This document shows positions 8,929 through 16,399 of a stretch of 64,000 bases of DNA, piece after piece. A program made the translations under genes and the position numbers. How positions within the stretch are numbered: the stretch's first letter is position 1; each line of letters begins with the position of its first letter. The notes beneath the pieces are model-generated. The model was not told the origin of the DNA. It saw only the letters and a program-made list of their open reading frames with translations, and did not search any database. The stretch lies in the NCBI GenBank assembly GCA_023823795.1, contig CP085710.1, positions 770,001 through 834,000 on the forward strand, given 5' to 3'. Source of the stretch: Bacillus sp. F19 (GTDB taxonomy: Bacteria; Bacillota; Bacilli; Bacillales; Bacillaceae).

Positions 8929-9323
8929 GATGCAGCTTCGCCCCTTTTCTTGAACATGCGGCGTCCCAGGGTGTAACCGTACCACGTCACGAAAAGCCCT
9001 CCTGCAAAACTGAGCAGCACATAGAAAAACGCCATGAGGATTGAACCGCTCCGAAGCAGCAGAACCGTTTCAACGCTAAACGTGGAAAAGGTTGTGAATG
9101 AGCCGACAAGACCTGTTCCGAACCCTGCTAAAATATGAGGATGAAAGAGCTTCAGCCTCACAATACTAGTTGTAAACCATCCAAGAATAAAGCAGCCAAT
9201 TAAATTCGCAAGAAGGGTTCCCAAGGGAAAACCATTGCTGAGCCAAGGGTGAGTAAGCACGCCTAAAGAATACCTCAGTAAACTGCCAATTATTCCACCG
9301 GCACCGATCAATAAATAATTCAT
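8925..9323 (-). CDS. crcB: Fluoride channel subunit CrcB/Fluc (first copy)
   Basis: A 132-aa, four-helix Fluc protein with GGIIGSLLRYSLG at the N-terminus, PLGTLLANLIGCFILG, and GLVGSFTTFSTFSVE near residue 76. It lowers cytoplasmic fluoride by passive export. GGAGGT lies 7 nt before ATG 9323. It is the first gene after a fluoride riboswitch and is co-transcribed with the second crcB. The C-terminal tail (RRMFKKRGEAAS) is basic and cytoplasmic. Confidence 0.94.
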   Translation of the reverse strand: MNYLLIGAGGIIGSLLRYSLGVLTHPWLSNGFPLGTLLANLIGCFILGWFTTSIVRLKLFHPHILAGFGTGLVGSFTTFSTFSVETVLLLRSGSILMAFFYVLLSFAGGLFVTWYGYTLGRRMFKKRGEAAS

Positions 9324-9345
9324 CTTGCAAACCTCCCATTTCAGA

Positions 9346-9428
9346 TAAAAAAATAGACTCCTGCCCACATTGATTATGAGCAGGAGTCATCAGCTCAGAG
9401 GCGGTTATGGCGAACTCCATCGCCTATC
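9346..9428 (-). ncRNA. Fluoride (crcB) riboswitch with intrinsic terminator
   Basis: Read on the minus strand, the core GGCGATGGAGTTCGCC, then ATAA, GCTGATG and ACTCCT matches the crcB-motif aptamer closely. The terminator stem GACTCCTGC / GCAGGAGTC (9356-9388) overlaps the aptamer's 3' pseudoknot strand and is followed by a U run. This is the known ON-switch design: fluoride binding prevents terminator formation and turns on the two crcB genes. Confidence 0.95.
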
Positions 9429-9582
9429 ATCATGTCTTAATAGGCTTATTTTAATAATGAACCCTATTTTTTAAAAGTTTTTGTCATGTGGAAATCTATA
9501 TAAAAACTCATAAAAACTTCACATCATTATTATAAAATAAAGATTATACTTTGGTATAGAACTTTAAAGCGGGGTCTGAATT

Positions 9583-10257
9583 GTGAATACAATAACGGTT
9601 ATGATCATTGATGATGAAGCAGCAATGAGAGCACTGATAAAAACATTTCTAGTCATTGAGGGCTATTCAGTCATTGAAGCTTCTAATGGCATGGAGGCTC
9701 TTGAAATGATAAATCATGAAGCGCCGGATCTTATTGTCGCGGACGTTATGATGCCATATATGGATGGATTTTCATTTGCAGCTGAATTGAAAAAGAACCA
9801 TCACATTCCCCTCATTTTTCTTTCTGCGAAAGGGGAAGAATGGGATAAAATACAGGGCCTGAAGCTTGGCGGAGATGATTATATCGTAAAGCCGTTTCAC
9901 CAGGGAGAGCTTCTGGCAAGGATTGAATCTGTTTTAAGAAGAGTGAGGCAGAGCAGCGTCTTGAGTAATCGTCTAACAGTTGGTCCGCTTGTTCTTGATG
10001 CATCTGGCTATAAAGCGCTGATAAAAAATCAGCCCTTGCCTTTAACTTTAAAAGAATTTGAGATCCTGTCTCTGCTGGCAAGAAATAAAGGGACTGTTTT
10101 TACTAGAGAACAGCTCCTGCAAACAGTTTGGGGAGTAAATTATATTGGCACAGGGCGAACAGTGGATACTCATATCAAAACACTGAGATTAAAATTGAAG
10201 GATCACGCATACCTCATTCAAACAGCATGGGGTGTAGGCTATAAATTTGAGGTGTAA
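9583..10257 (+). CDS. OmpR/PhoB-type response regulator
   Basis: A 224-aa two-domain regulator. The receiver domain spans residues 1-120 with acidic pocket D10/D11, phospho-acceptor D54 (IVADVMMPYMDG) and K103 (IVKPF). The C-terminal winged helix runs from about 128 to 224 (LTLKEFEILSLLARNKGTVFTREQLLQTVWG, TVDTHIKTLRLKL). GTG is the start. The sensor kinase gene begins 3 nt after its stop. No target genes are evident. The upstream region (9480-9540) has AT-rich direct repeats that could be an autoregulatory site. Confidence 0.93.
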   Translation: MNTITVMIIDDEAAMRALIKTFLVIEGYSVIEASNGMEALEMINHEAPDLIVADVMMPYMDGFSFAAELKKNHHIPLIFLSAKGEEWDKIQGLKLGGDDYIVKPFHQGELLARIESVLRRVRQSSVLSNRLTVGPLVLDASGYKALIKNQPLPLTLKEFEILSLLARNKGTVFTREQLLQTVWGVNYIGTGRTVDTHIKTLRLKLKDHAYLIQTAWGVGYKFEV

Positions 10258-10260
10258 TGA

Positions 10261-11655
10261 TTGAAACGTCTGAACTTAAGCCAGAAAGTGCTGATGCTGA
10301 TCGGCATCTGCATCATTTTCAGTATCTTATTCTCGTTCTTTTTTCTTCATTTTTTATATAAAGAATTGTACTTTAACAGCATTAAAGAGTCTGTCATTTA
10401 TCAGGGCGAGCGGACTGCTGCCCACTATCATTACGGTTCACTGAGTGATGAAATTATTGAAAAAATTCACTGGTACAATGTCGTTTCTGAATATGAAGTG
10501 ATTGTACTGGATGATATTGATGATTTAAGCGCATATTTTCCCTATGAAGTGAACTATGAAGCTCTTATAACAGGTGAAGACCGCAAAATCCTTGAAAATG
10601 GAGATTACATTGTAAAGGATGGCTACGTAAAAGAATTGAACCGGGAAATTATAGGCGCCGTCTTCCCGATTATGGGCGAAAAAGGGCTTATAGGTTTCAT
10701 CTATATATATGTTCCATTAGCAGATCTTCAAGAAGTATTCGAAGGCAGTCTGCCAATTCTGCTGCTTGTCGGTTCTCTCTTTTTTATGATACTCTTTTTA
10801 GCCGTTAATCAAATTCGGCGATCCCTTTTTCAGCCGCTGAATGAGTTTCAGGAATTTTCAAGAGAAGTGTCAAAGGGCAATTACTCAAATCGCCTTCTAA
10901 ACAAAAATCATGATGAAATTGGGCAGCTGGCGCACGCCTTCAATTCCATGAGTCAGTCCCTTGAAGAGCAAGAAGCCAGGAAAAAAGAGTTTCTTGCAAA
11001 TGTCGTGCATGAGCTTCGAACGCCTCTAACTTATATTGGAGGGTACAGTCAGGCGCTTAAACACCAAATGTATGCTTCACCTGAAGAAGCGGATCACTAT
11101 TTGATGACGATTGAAAGAGAGACGAATCGCCTGAATAAGCTGATAACCGATTTAATTGACCTTGGTCATCTTCAGGAAAACATGTACACGCTGAATGCTG
11201 AACCTATAGCGATTGTTCAGCTATTTTTAGATACCCTTGCATTATTTGATATTAGAATTAATGAAAAGAAGCTAAAAACAGAACTGGATATTCATGAAGA
11301 TCTAGTCGTTACAGGCGATCCTAAACGGCTGCAGCAAGTATTCTACAATCTCCTGGATAATGCTATAAAGTATTCTTCGGAGGAAAGCTATATTAAAATG
11401 ACCCTTACTGAGGAAAACAAACAGCTATTGTTTCGTTTGAACAATAAGGGAAATGAAATATCAGAAGATGATCTGGCCCAAATAGGAGAACGTTTTTTCC
11501 GTACGGACAAAGCAAGAAGCCGAGTGACAGGCGGAACAGGTCTTGGTATTTCAATAGTAAAAGAAATTGTCAGGCTGCATGAAGGTGAATTTACGATCAG
11601 CAGCGATAAATCAAACGGAACAACTGTAACCGTTATATTGCCAGGATTATTATAA
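10261..11655 (+). CDS. Sensor histidine kinase (HAMP, HisKA, HATPase)
   Basis: A 464-aa membrane kinase. Helix 1 is at about residues 10-33, an extracellular sensory loop at 34-162, helix 2 at 163-185, HAMP at 186-240, the dimerisation helix with H250 (VVHELRTPLTYIGG), and an ATPase domain with an N box (QVFYNLLDNAIKYS) and G boxes (TGGTGLGISIVKEIVRLHEG). The start is TTG. It phosphorylates the adjacent regulator. The extracellular loop is acidic and contains two His and several Tyr residues, but no recognised ligand domain. The stimulus is unknown; the fluoride genes and the repeat array nearby do not identify it. Confidence 0.93.
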   Translation: MKRLNLSQKVLMLIGICIIFSILFSFFFLHFLYKELYFNSIKESVIYQGERTAAHYHYGSLSDEIIEKIHWYNVVSEYEVIVLDDIDDLSAYFPYEVNYEALITGEDRKILENGDYIVKDGYVKELNREIIGAVFPIMGEKGLIGFIYIYVPLADLQEVFEGSLPILLLVGSLFFMILFLAVNQIRRSLFQPLNEFQEFSREVSKGNYSNRLLNKNHDEIGQLAHAFNSMSQSLEEQEARKKEFLANVVHELRTPLTYIGGYSQALKHQMYASPEEADHYLMTIERETNRLNKLITDLIDLGHLQENMYTLNAEPIAIVQLFLDTLALFDIRINEKKLKTELDIHEDLVVTGDPKRLQQVFYNLLDNAIKYSSEESYIKMTLTEENKQLLFRLNNKGNEISEDDLAQIGERFFRTDKARSRVTGGTGLGISIVKEIVRLHEGEFTISSDKSNGTTVTVILPGLL

Positions 11656-11663
11656 TTCAGCTT

Positions 11664-11693
11664 AAACCGTCCCATTTTTTGGGACGGTTTTTT
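11664..11693 (+). terminator. Rho-independent terminator
   Basis: AAACCGTCCC / GGGACGGTTT stem followed by TTTT. It ends the two-component operon and lies before the repeat array. Confidence 0.93.
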
Positions 11694-11775
11694 GCTTATT
11701 GATTAAAAGTGAAGTTTCAGTTCGTAATCATCGATAAGATCAAAGAGTATGAGTTGTATACGCCTGAAATGGAAA

Positions 11776-13335
11776 AAAGTGTAATAATCACCGCATATGA
11801 GTCATATAAAACGCCCAAACAGGAAAAAAGGTGACACAAACACCTCTTATGAGTCATATAAAACGCCCAACCAGGAAAAAAAGTGTCGCAAACACTGCTT
11901 ATGAGTCATATAAAACGCCCAACCAGGGGAAAAAAGTGTCACAAACATCGCTTATGACTCATTTAAACCGCCCAACCAGGAAAAAAAGTGTCACAAACAC
12001 CTCTTATGAGTCATATAAAACGCCCAACCAGGGAAAAAAGTGTCACAAACACCTCTTATGAGTCATATAAACCGCCGAACCAAGGAAAAAAGTGTCATAA
12101 ACATTGCTTTTGAGTCGTATAAAAAGCCCAACCAGGAAAAAAAGTGCCACAAACACCTCTTATGAGTCATATAAACCGCCCAAGCAGGAAAAAAAGTGTC
12201 GCAAACACTGCTTATGAGTCATATAAACCGCCCAAGCAGGAAAAAAAGTGTCGCAAACACTGCTTATGAGTCATATAAACCGCCCGACCAGGAAAAAAAG
12301 TGTCACAAATACTGTTATGAGTCATATAAAACGCCCAAGCAGGAAAAAAAGTGTCACAAACACCGTTATGAGTCATATAAACCGCCCAACCAGGAAAAAA
12401 AGTGCCACAAACACCGCATATGAGTCAAATAAACGCCCAAGCAGGAAAAAAAGTGTCACAAACACCTCTTATGAGTCATATAAACCGCCAAACCAGGAAA
12501 AAAAGTGTCGCAAACACTGCTTATGAGTCATATAAACCGCCAAACCAGGAAAAAAAGTGTCGCAAACACTGCTTATGAGTCATATAAACCGCCCAACCAG
12601 GAATAAAAGTGTCACAAACACCTCTTATGAGTCATATAAACCGCCCAACCAGGGAAAAAAGTGTCACAAACACCTCTTATGAGTCATATAAACCGCCAAA
12701 CCAGGAAAAAAAGTGTCGCAAACACTGCTTATGAGTCATATAAATCGCCCAACCAGGAAAAAATGTGTCACAAATACTGTTATGAGTCATATAAAACGCC
12801 CAAGCAGGAAAAAAAGTGTCACAAACACCGTTATGAGTCATATAAACCGCCCAACCAGGAAAAAAAGTGCCACAAACACCGCATATGAGTCAAATAAACG
12901 CCCAAGCAGGAAAAAAAGTGTCACAAACACCTCTTATGAGTCATATAAACCGCCAAACCAGGAAAAAAAGTGTCGCAAACACTGCTTATGAGTCATATAA
13001 ACCGCCAAACCAGGAAAAAAAGTGTCGCAAACACTGCTTATGAGTCATATAAACCGCCCAACCAGGAATAAAAGTGTCACAAACACCTCTTATGAGTCAT
13101 ATAAACCGCCCAACCAGGGAAAAAAGTGTCACAAACACCTCTTATGAGTCATATAAACCGCCAAACCAGGAAAAAAAGTGTCGCAAACACTGCTTATGAG
13201 TCATATAAATCGCCCAACCAGGAAAAAATGTGACAAACACCTCTTATGAGTCATATATACCGCCCAACCAGGAAAAAAAGTGCCACAAACACCGCATATG
13301 AGTCATATAAAACGCCAACCAGGGGAAAATGTGTC
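11776..13335. repeat. Array of thirty ~52-bp tandem repeats
   Basis: I counted 30 copies of a unit whose parts, in order, are TTATGAGTCATATAAA, CCGCCCAACCAGG, an A6-8 tract, GTGTCACAAACAC and CTCT/TGCT. The mean spacing is about 51.8 bp, close to five helical turns. Each unit holds the 11-bp palindrome TATGAGTCATA and a GTGT...ACAC inverted repeat. Twenty-six copies keep the palindrome exactly; copies near 11956, 12115, 12424 and 12889 vary. The period is usually not a multiple of three and no frame runs the array, so it is non-coding. It fills the space between a kinase terminator and the sco promoter. Base substitutions are concentrated in CCGCCCAAC (AC/CC/CA) and GTGTCA (GTGTCG, GTGCCA). 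The function is unknown. Confidence 0.97.
12301..13230. repeat. Two 465-bp tandem copies within the 52-bp array
   Basis: Bases 12301-12765 and 12766-13230 appear identical by eye, including rare variants such as GAATAAAAG, TCAAATAAACG and AAATCGCCC. Each block holds nine 52-bp units. This shows a recent block duplication inside the older array. Confidence 0.9.
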
Positions 13336-13494
13336 TCCATCCGCTATAAAAGAGGCTTCAATCATACCAGAGTGAATCAGGCGCATTGCTTTTCTTCATT
13401 TTTCTCAAATTCTCTGTTTTTTTCTCACAGTAATTTCACAATCATTATGTACGCTTTAGTTACTAAAAATCTACTACAAAATGGAGGTGGAAAA

Positions 13495-14058
13495 ATGAAA
13501 AAAACGATGTTTCTTTTGCTGATTCTTATCTGTGTTCTTCTAAGCGCATGTCAATTTAATGACGAAAAACCTTATCAAATGAAATCGTTCACTTATACAA
13601 ATCAAGATGGCGAGGCTTTTGGTACCGATGATTTAAAAGGAAAGGTATGGATTGCCGATTTCATTTTCACTAGCTGTGAAACTGTATGTCCGCCAATGAC
13701 AGCAAACATGGCAGCTCTGCAGAAAGATTTGAAAGAAGAAGAACTCACGGTGGAACTTGTTTCGATCAGTGTGGACCCATCCGTCGATACTCCAGAAAAG
13801 CTTCAAGCATTCATGCAAAGGTTTACAGAAGATGAATCCAACTGGAATATGCTTACGGGCTATTCTCAGGAGGAAATTGAGAAATTTGCAAGAGATGAAT
13901 TTCAAACTCTTGTACAAAAACCTTCATCATCTGACCAAGTGATACATGGAACTAATTTTTACTTAATCAACAAGAATGGTGAAATCGTAAACGATTATAG
14001 CTTTACACATGGAAATCATTTCAAAAAAATCATTGCTGATGTGAAGAAACAAATGTAA
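13495..14058 (+). CDS. SCO1/SenC-family copper lipoprotein
   Basis: A 187-aa lipoprotein: signal peptide with lipobox (LLSAC, Cys at about 18), then a thioredoxin-like Sco fold. Copper ligands are the CxxxC motif TSCETVCPP and the distal His in QVIHGTNFYLI. It delivers copper to, or reduces, the CuA site of cytochrome c oxidase on the outer face of the membrane. AATGGAGGTGG precedes ATG 13495. An in-frame opening extends upstream into the repeat array, but it lacks a ribosome binding site and would destroy the signal peptide. It is the first gene of an operon with a PepSY membrane protein and a YtkA-like lipoprotein. Confidence 0.94.
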   Translation: MKKTMFLLLILICVLLSACQFNDEKPYQMKSFTYTNQDGEAFGTDDLKGKVWIADFIFTSCETVCPPMTANMAALQKDLKEEELTVELVSISVDPSVDTPEKLQAFMQRFTEDESNWNMLTGYSQEEIEKFARDEFQTLVQKPSSSDQVIHGTNFYLINKNGEIVNDYSFTHGNHFKKIIADVKKQM

Positions 14059-14071
14059 AAGGAGAACGTGC

Positions 14072-15484
14072 ATGATTACTAGTGAGAGAAACTATCAAGA
14101 GGGAAACGCGGGACAAGCTCCATTAAGGACTTCAAACAGCAAAACAAAAACGTCCATTTATCAAGCTGTTTGGAGGTGGCACTTTTACGCTGGCATCATT
14201 TTTGCGCCATTTCTAATTATTTTAGCCTTTAGCGGAGGAGTATATCTTTTCAAACCACAGATAGAAGATTATCTATATAAAGATATGTACTATGTCGAGG
14301 AAGAAGGATCAAGAACACTTTCTCCATCCGCTCAAGTTTCAAACGTGCAGAATAAATATCCTGATGCAGCCGTAACATCAATCAAATTTTATGAGGATCC
14401 GATGCGGACGACTGAGCTTGGATTGATGCAGAATGAAAAAATGACTTCCATTTACGTAAATCCTTACAACGAGGACATTCAGGGAAGCTTAAAAGCAGAG
14501 GGAAAATTCTCGGAGATTTTTAAAAAGATTCATAGTGAATTGCTTGTCGGCGGTACCGCCGCAAATAGACTTGTGGAGCTTGCAGCCTGCTGGGCGGTGA
14601 TCCTCTTAATCACAGGTTTATATATTTGGTTCCCTAGAAATAAAGCTTCCATCTGGGGAACTATTTTACCGAGGTTTACGAAAAAAGGAAGAACGTTTTG
14701 GCGTGATATGCATGCCGTGCCCGCCTTTTGGTTTTCAGCTGCAATTTTAGTATTGATTGCAACAGGACTTCCTTGGTCAGGGGTAATGGGGGAGCAGATG
14801 AATAAATTAGCCACAGCCACAAATACAGGAGCTCCGCCATTTGCTTATAGCTGGGGGGAAAAGCCAGAGTCTAAAATTAAGACACAGGATGTTGCAGAAG
14901 AGGTGCCGTGGGCAGCTGAAAACCTTCCTGTTCCATCATCGTCCAGCGCAAAGTATGTTCCGATTTCACTTGAGGATGTTCAATACATTTCTGAAAATGA
15001 AAAAGTGGCAAAACCATATACGATCTCCTTCCCGCAAGGTGAGAAGGGTGTTTATACGATTTCATCATCGAATCCAAATCCAAGTGATGATGCGACATTA
15101 CACATTGATCAGTACAGCGGGACAGTTTTAACTGACGTTAGGTTCAGTGATTACGGAATCATGGCAAAAGTGATATCCCTGGGCATTTCCCTGCATGAGG
15201 GTACATTATTTGGTCTTGCCAATCAGATTATAGGATTAATTGTTTGTTTGGGATTGATCGGATTGGCTGTAAGCTCCTTTATTATGTGGAGAAAGAGAAA
15301 ACATGAAGGGAAATCAGGCGCACCAGCTCAATCGAAAAACATAAAGGCTGTCAGAGGAGTTTTATTTATTATGCTGATACTTGGACTGATCATGCCGTTA
15401 GTCGGAATTTCAATCATAGCAGTCTATTTATTGGATCGATTTCTTTTTGTGAAAATCAAACCTCTTAAAGCATGGATAGGATGA
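14072..15484 (+). CDS. PepSY-associated transmembrane protein
   Basis: A 470-aa membrane protein of the PepSY_TM family. The first helix (FYAGIIFAPFLIILAFSGGVYLF) is preceded by VWRWHF. An extracellular region follows, then helices near residues 170-188 (WAVILLITGLYIWFPR), 215-235, 385-405 (QIIGLIVCLGLIGLAVSSFIMW) and 425-455. Conserved His residues (WRWHFYAG, IHSELLVG, MHAVPAFW, LHEGTLFG) could bind metal or heme. Relatives occur with iron or copper acquisition genes and act in metal reduction or transport. AAAGGAG precedes ATG, 13 nt after sco. The position in a Sco/YtkA operon suggests a role in copper handling for oxidase assembly. Confidence 0.85.
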   Translation: MITSERNYQEGNAGQAPLRTSNSKTKTSIYQAVWRWHFYAGIIFAPFLIILAFSGGVYLFKPQIEDYLYKDMYYVEEEGSRTLSPSAQVSNVQNKYPDAAVTSIKFYEDPMRTTELGLMQNEKMTSIYVNPYNEDIQGSLKAEGKFSEIFKKIHSELLVGGTAANRLVELAACWAVILLITGLYIWFPRNKASIWGTILPRFTKKGRTFWRDMHAVPAFWFSAAILVLIATGLPWSGVMGEQMNKLATATNTGAPPFAYSWGEKPESKIKTQDVAEEVPWAAENLPVPSSSSAKYVPISLEDVQYISENEKVAKPYTISFPQGEKGVYTISSSNPNPSDDATLHIDQYSGTVLTDVRFSDYGIMAKVISLGISLHEGTLFGLANQIIGLIVCLGLIGLAVSSFIMWRKRKHEGKSGAPAQSKNIKAVRGVLFIMLILGLIMPLVGISIIAVYLLDRFLFVKIKPLKAWIG

Positions 15485-15491
15485 TGAAAAG

Positions 15492-15968
15492 ATGAAAAGA
15501 AAAATACCATATTTTTTGATGTTAATTCTTATCCTTTTTTTAACTGGATGTGCGGCAAATACAGATCAATTTATCGAAAAAGAAACACCGAAAATAGTGG
15601 AAGTGGACATCCAATTGCCCGAAACAATCACATCTAACCATGACAATACCTTTAAAGCAGTTATTACTCAAAGCAGTATACCTGTTGAAGATGCAGATGA
15701 AGTCATGTTTGAAATATGGAAAGCAAATGAGAAAGAAAAGGCTGTCATGATTGAAGCCTCATATGATAAGAATGGTATCTACAAAGCAAAGAGCAGCTTT
15801 GAAGATGACGGCGTGTATTTTATCCAAACACATGTCACAGCCCGGGATATGCATGTCATGCCAAAGCAGCAATTTGCCGTCGGAAATGTAACGGAAGAAG
15901 AGCTGAAAACTGTTCAGGAAGCCTCTACTCAAGAAAAGTCAAATGGCACTTCAGGAAAACATCATTAA
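15492..15968 (+). CDS. YtkA-like/FixH-fold lipoprotein
   Basis: A 158-aa lipoprotein with lipobox LTGC and a single immunoglobulin-like YtkA domain. The diagnostic block is VYFIQTHVTARDMHVMPK, where His and Met residues (HxxxxxMHxM) look like a copper site. It is followed by a charged tail ending in HH. It begins 7 nt after the PepSY gene and is the third member of the Sco operon. It probably holds or passes copper on the outer membrane face. A paralogue lies at 41988-42428 and shares the same HVTARDMHVMPK block. Confidence 0.85.
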   Translation: MKRKIPYFLMLILILFLTGCAANTDQFIEKETPKIVEVDIQLPETITSNHDNTFKAVITQSSIPVEDADEVMFEIWKANEKEKAVMIEASYDKNGIYKAKSSFEDDGVYFIQTHVTARDMHVMPKQQFAVGNVTEEELKTVQEASTQEKSNGTSGKHH

Positions 15969-16077
15969 GGGAAAATGAATCAATAGGCCGTAAGCTAAAA
16001 GGAAAAGTTTCATTTAATAAAATGGGGGGAAGATAACCTTTAATTAAAATAATAAAGAGAGAAAGAAGGAAAATGCG

Positions 16078-16230
16078 ATGTTATGGACGATAATTGGACT
16101 TTTACTTTTATTTTGGGTGCTCGGTCTTGTATTTAATGTAGTAGGCGGAATCATTCACGTTCTACTTGTTCTTGCAGTGATTGTATTTCTATATAACTTT
16201 TTTGTAAAAAGAGGCAAAACGAGGGTTTAA
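16078..16230 (+). CDS. Small membrane protein, lmo0937 family
   Basis: A 50-aa protein of two hydrophobic segments, starting MLWTIIGLLLLFWVLGLVFN, with a GG turn and a short basic C-terminus (KRGKTRV). The composition and length match the lmo0937-type small membrane proteins common in Bacillaceae, often stress-induced. AGAAGGA lies about 7 nt before ATG. A terminator follows at once. The function is unknown. Confidence 0.8.
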   Translation: MLWTIIGLLLLFWVLGLVFNVVGGIIHVLLVLAVIVFLYNFFVKRGKTRV

Positions 16231-16240
16231 GTCAAAAAGA

Positions 16241-16286
16241 AGACTGAGGTGAAGGCACAATGCGTGCTTTTGTCTCAGTCTTTTTT
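16241..16286 (+). terminator. Rho-independent terminator
   Basis: AGACTGAG pairs with CTCAGTCT across a 25-nt loop with inner pairing (GAAGGCACAA / TGCGTGCTTT). TTTTTT follows. Confidence 0.8.
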
Positions 16287-16399
16287 CTTACCGTTTTATT
16301 AATGCCTTTCTCAGGCAGAAGGTGTGATACAATTAAATAATAGCTGTAAAAATAATGACTCGGAAAAAGAAAGTGATCAACAGTGCTAGGAGACTAAAC

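Noticed and set aside
11776-13335. CRISPR array
   Set aside because: The units are continuous with no unique spacers, the variable parts are shared between units, and no cas genes are near.
11776-13335. TGAGTCA within the repeat as a eukaryotic AP-1/GCN4 site
   Set aside because: The match is coincidental. Bacteria lack bZIP factors; only the palindrome itself is relevant.
11831-13350. Several open frames of 75-92 codons inside the 52-bp array, repeating words like KKCHKHRYESYKPPNQE
   Set aside because: They arise from the repeat itself. The usual period is not a multiple of three, there are no ribosome binding sites, and each frame breaks after a few units.
13246-13494. Upstream extension of the sco gene into the repeat array
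   Set aside because: ATG 13495 has AATGGAGGTGG and gives a proper lipoprotein signal peptide; the extension would bury it.
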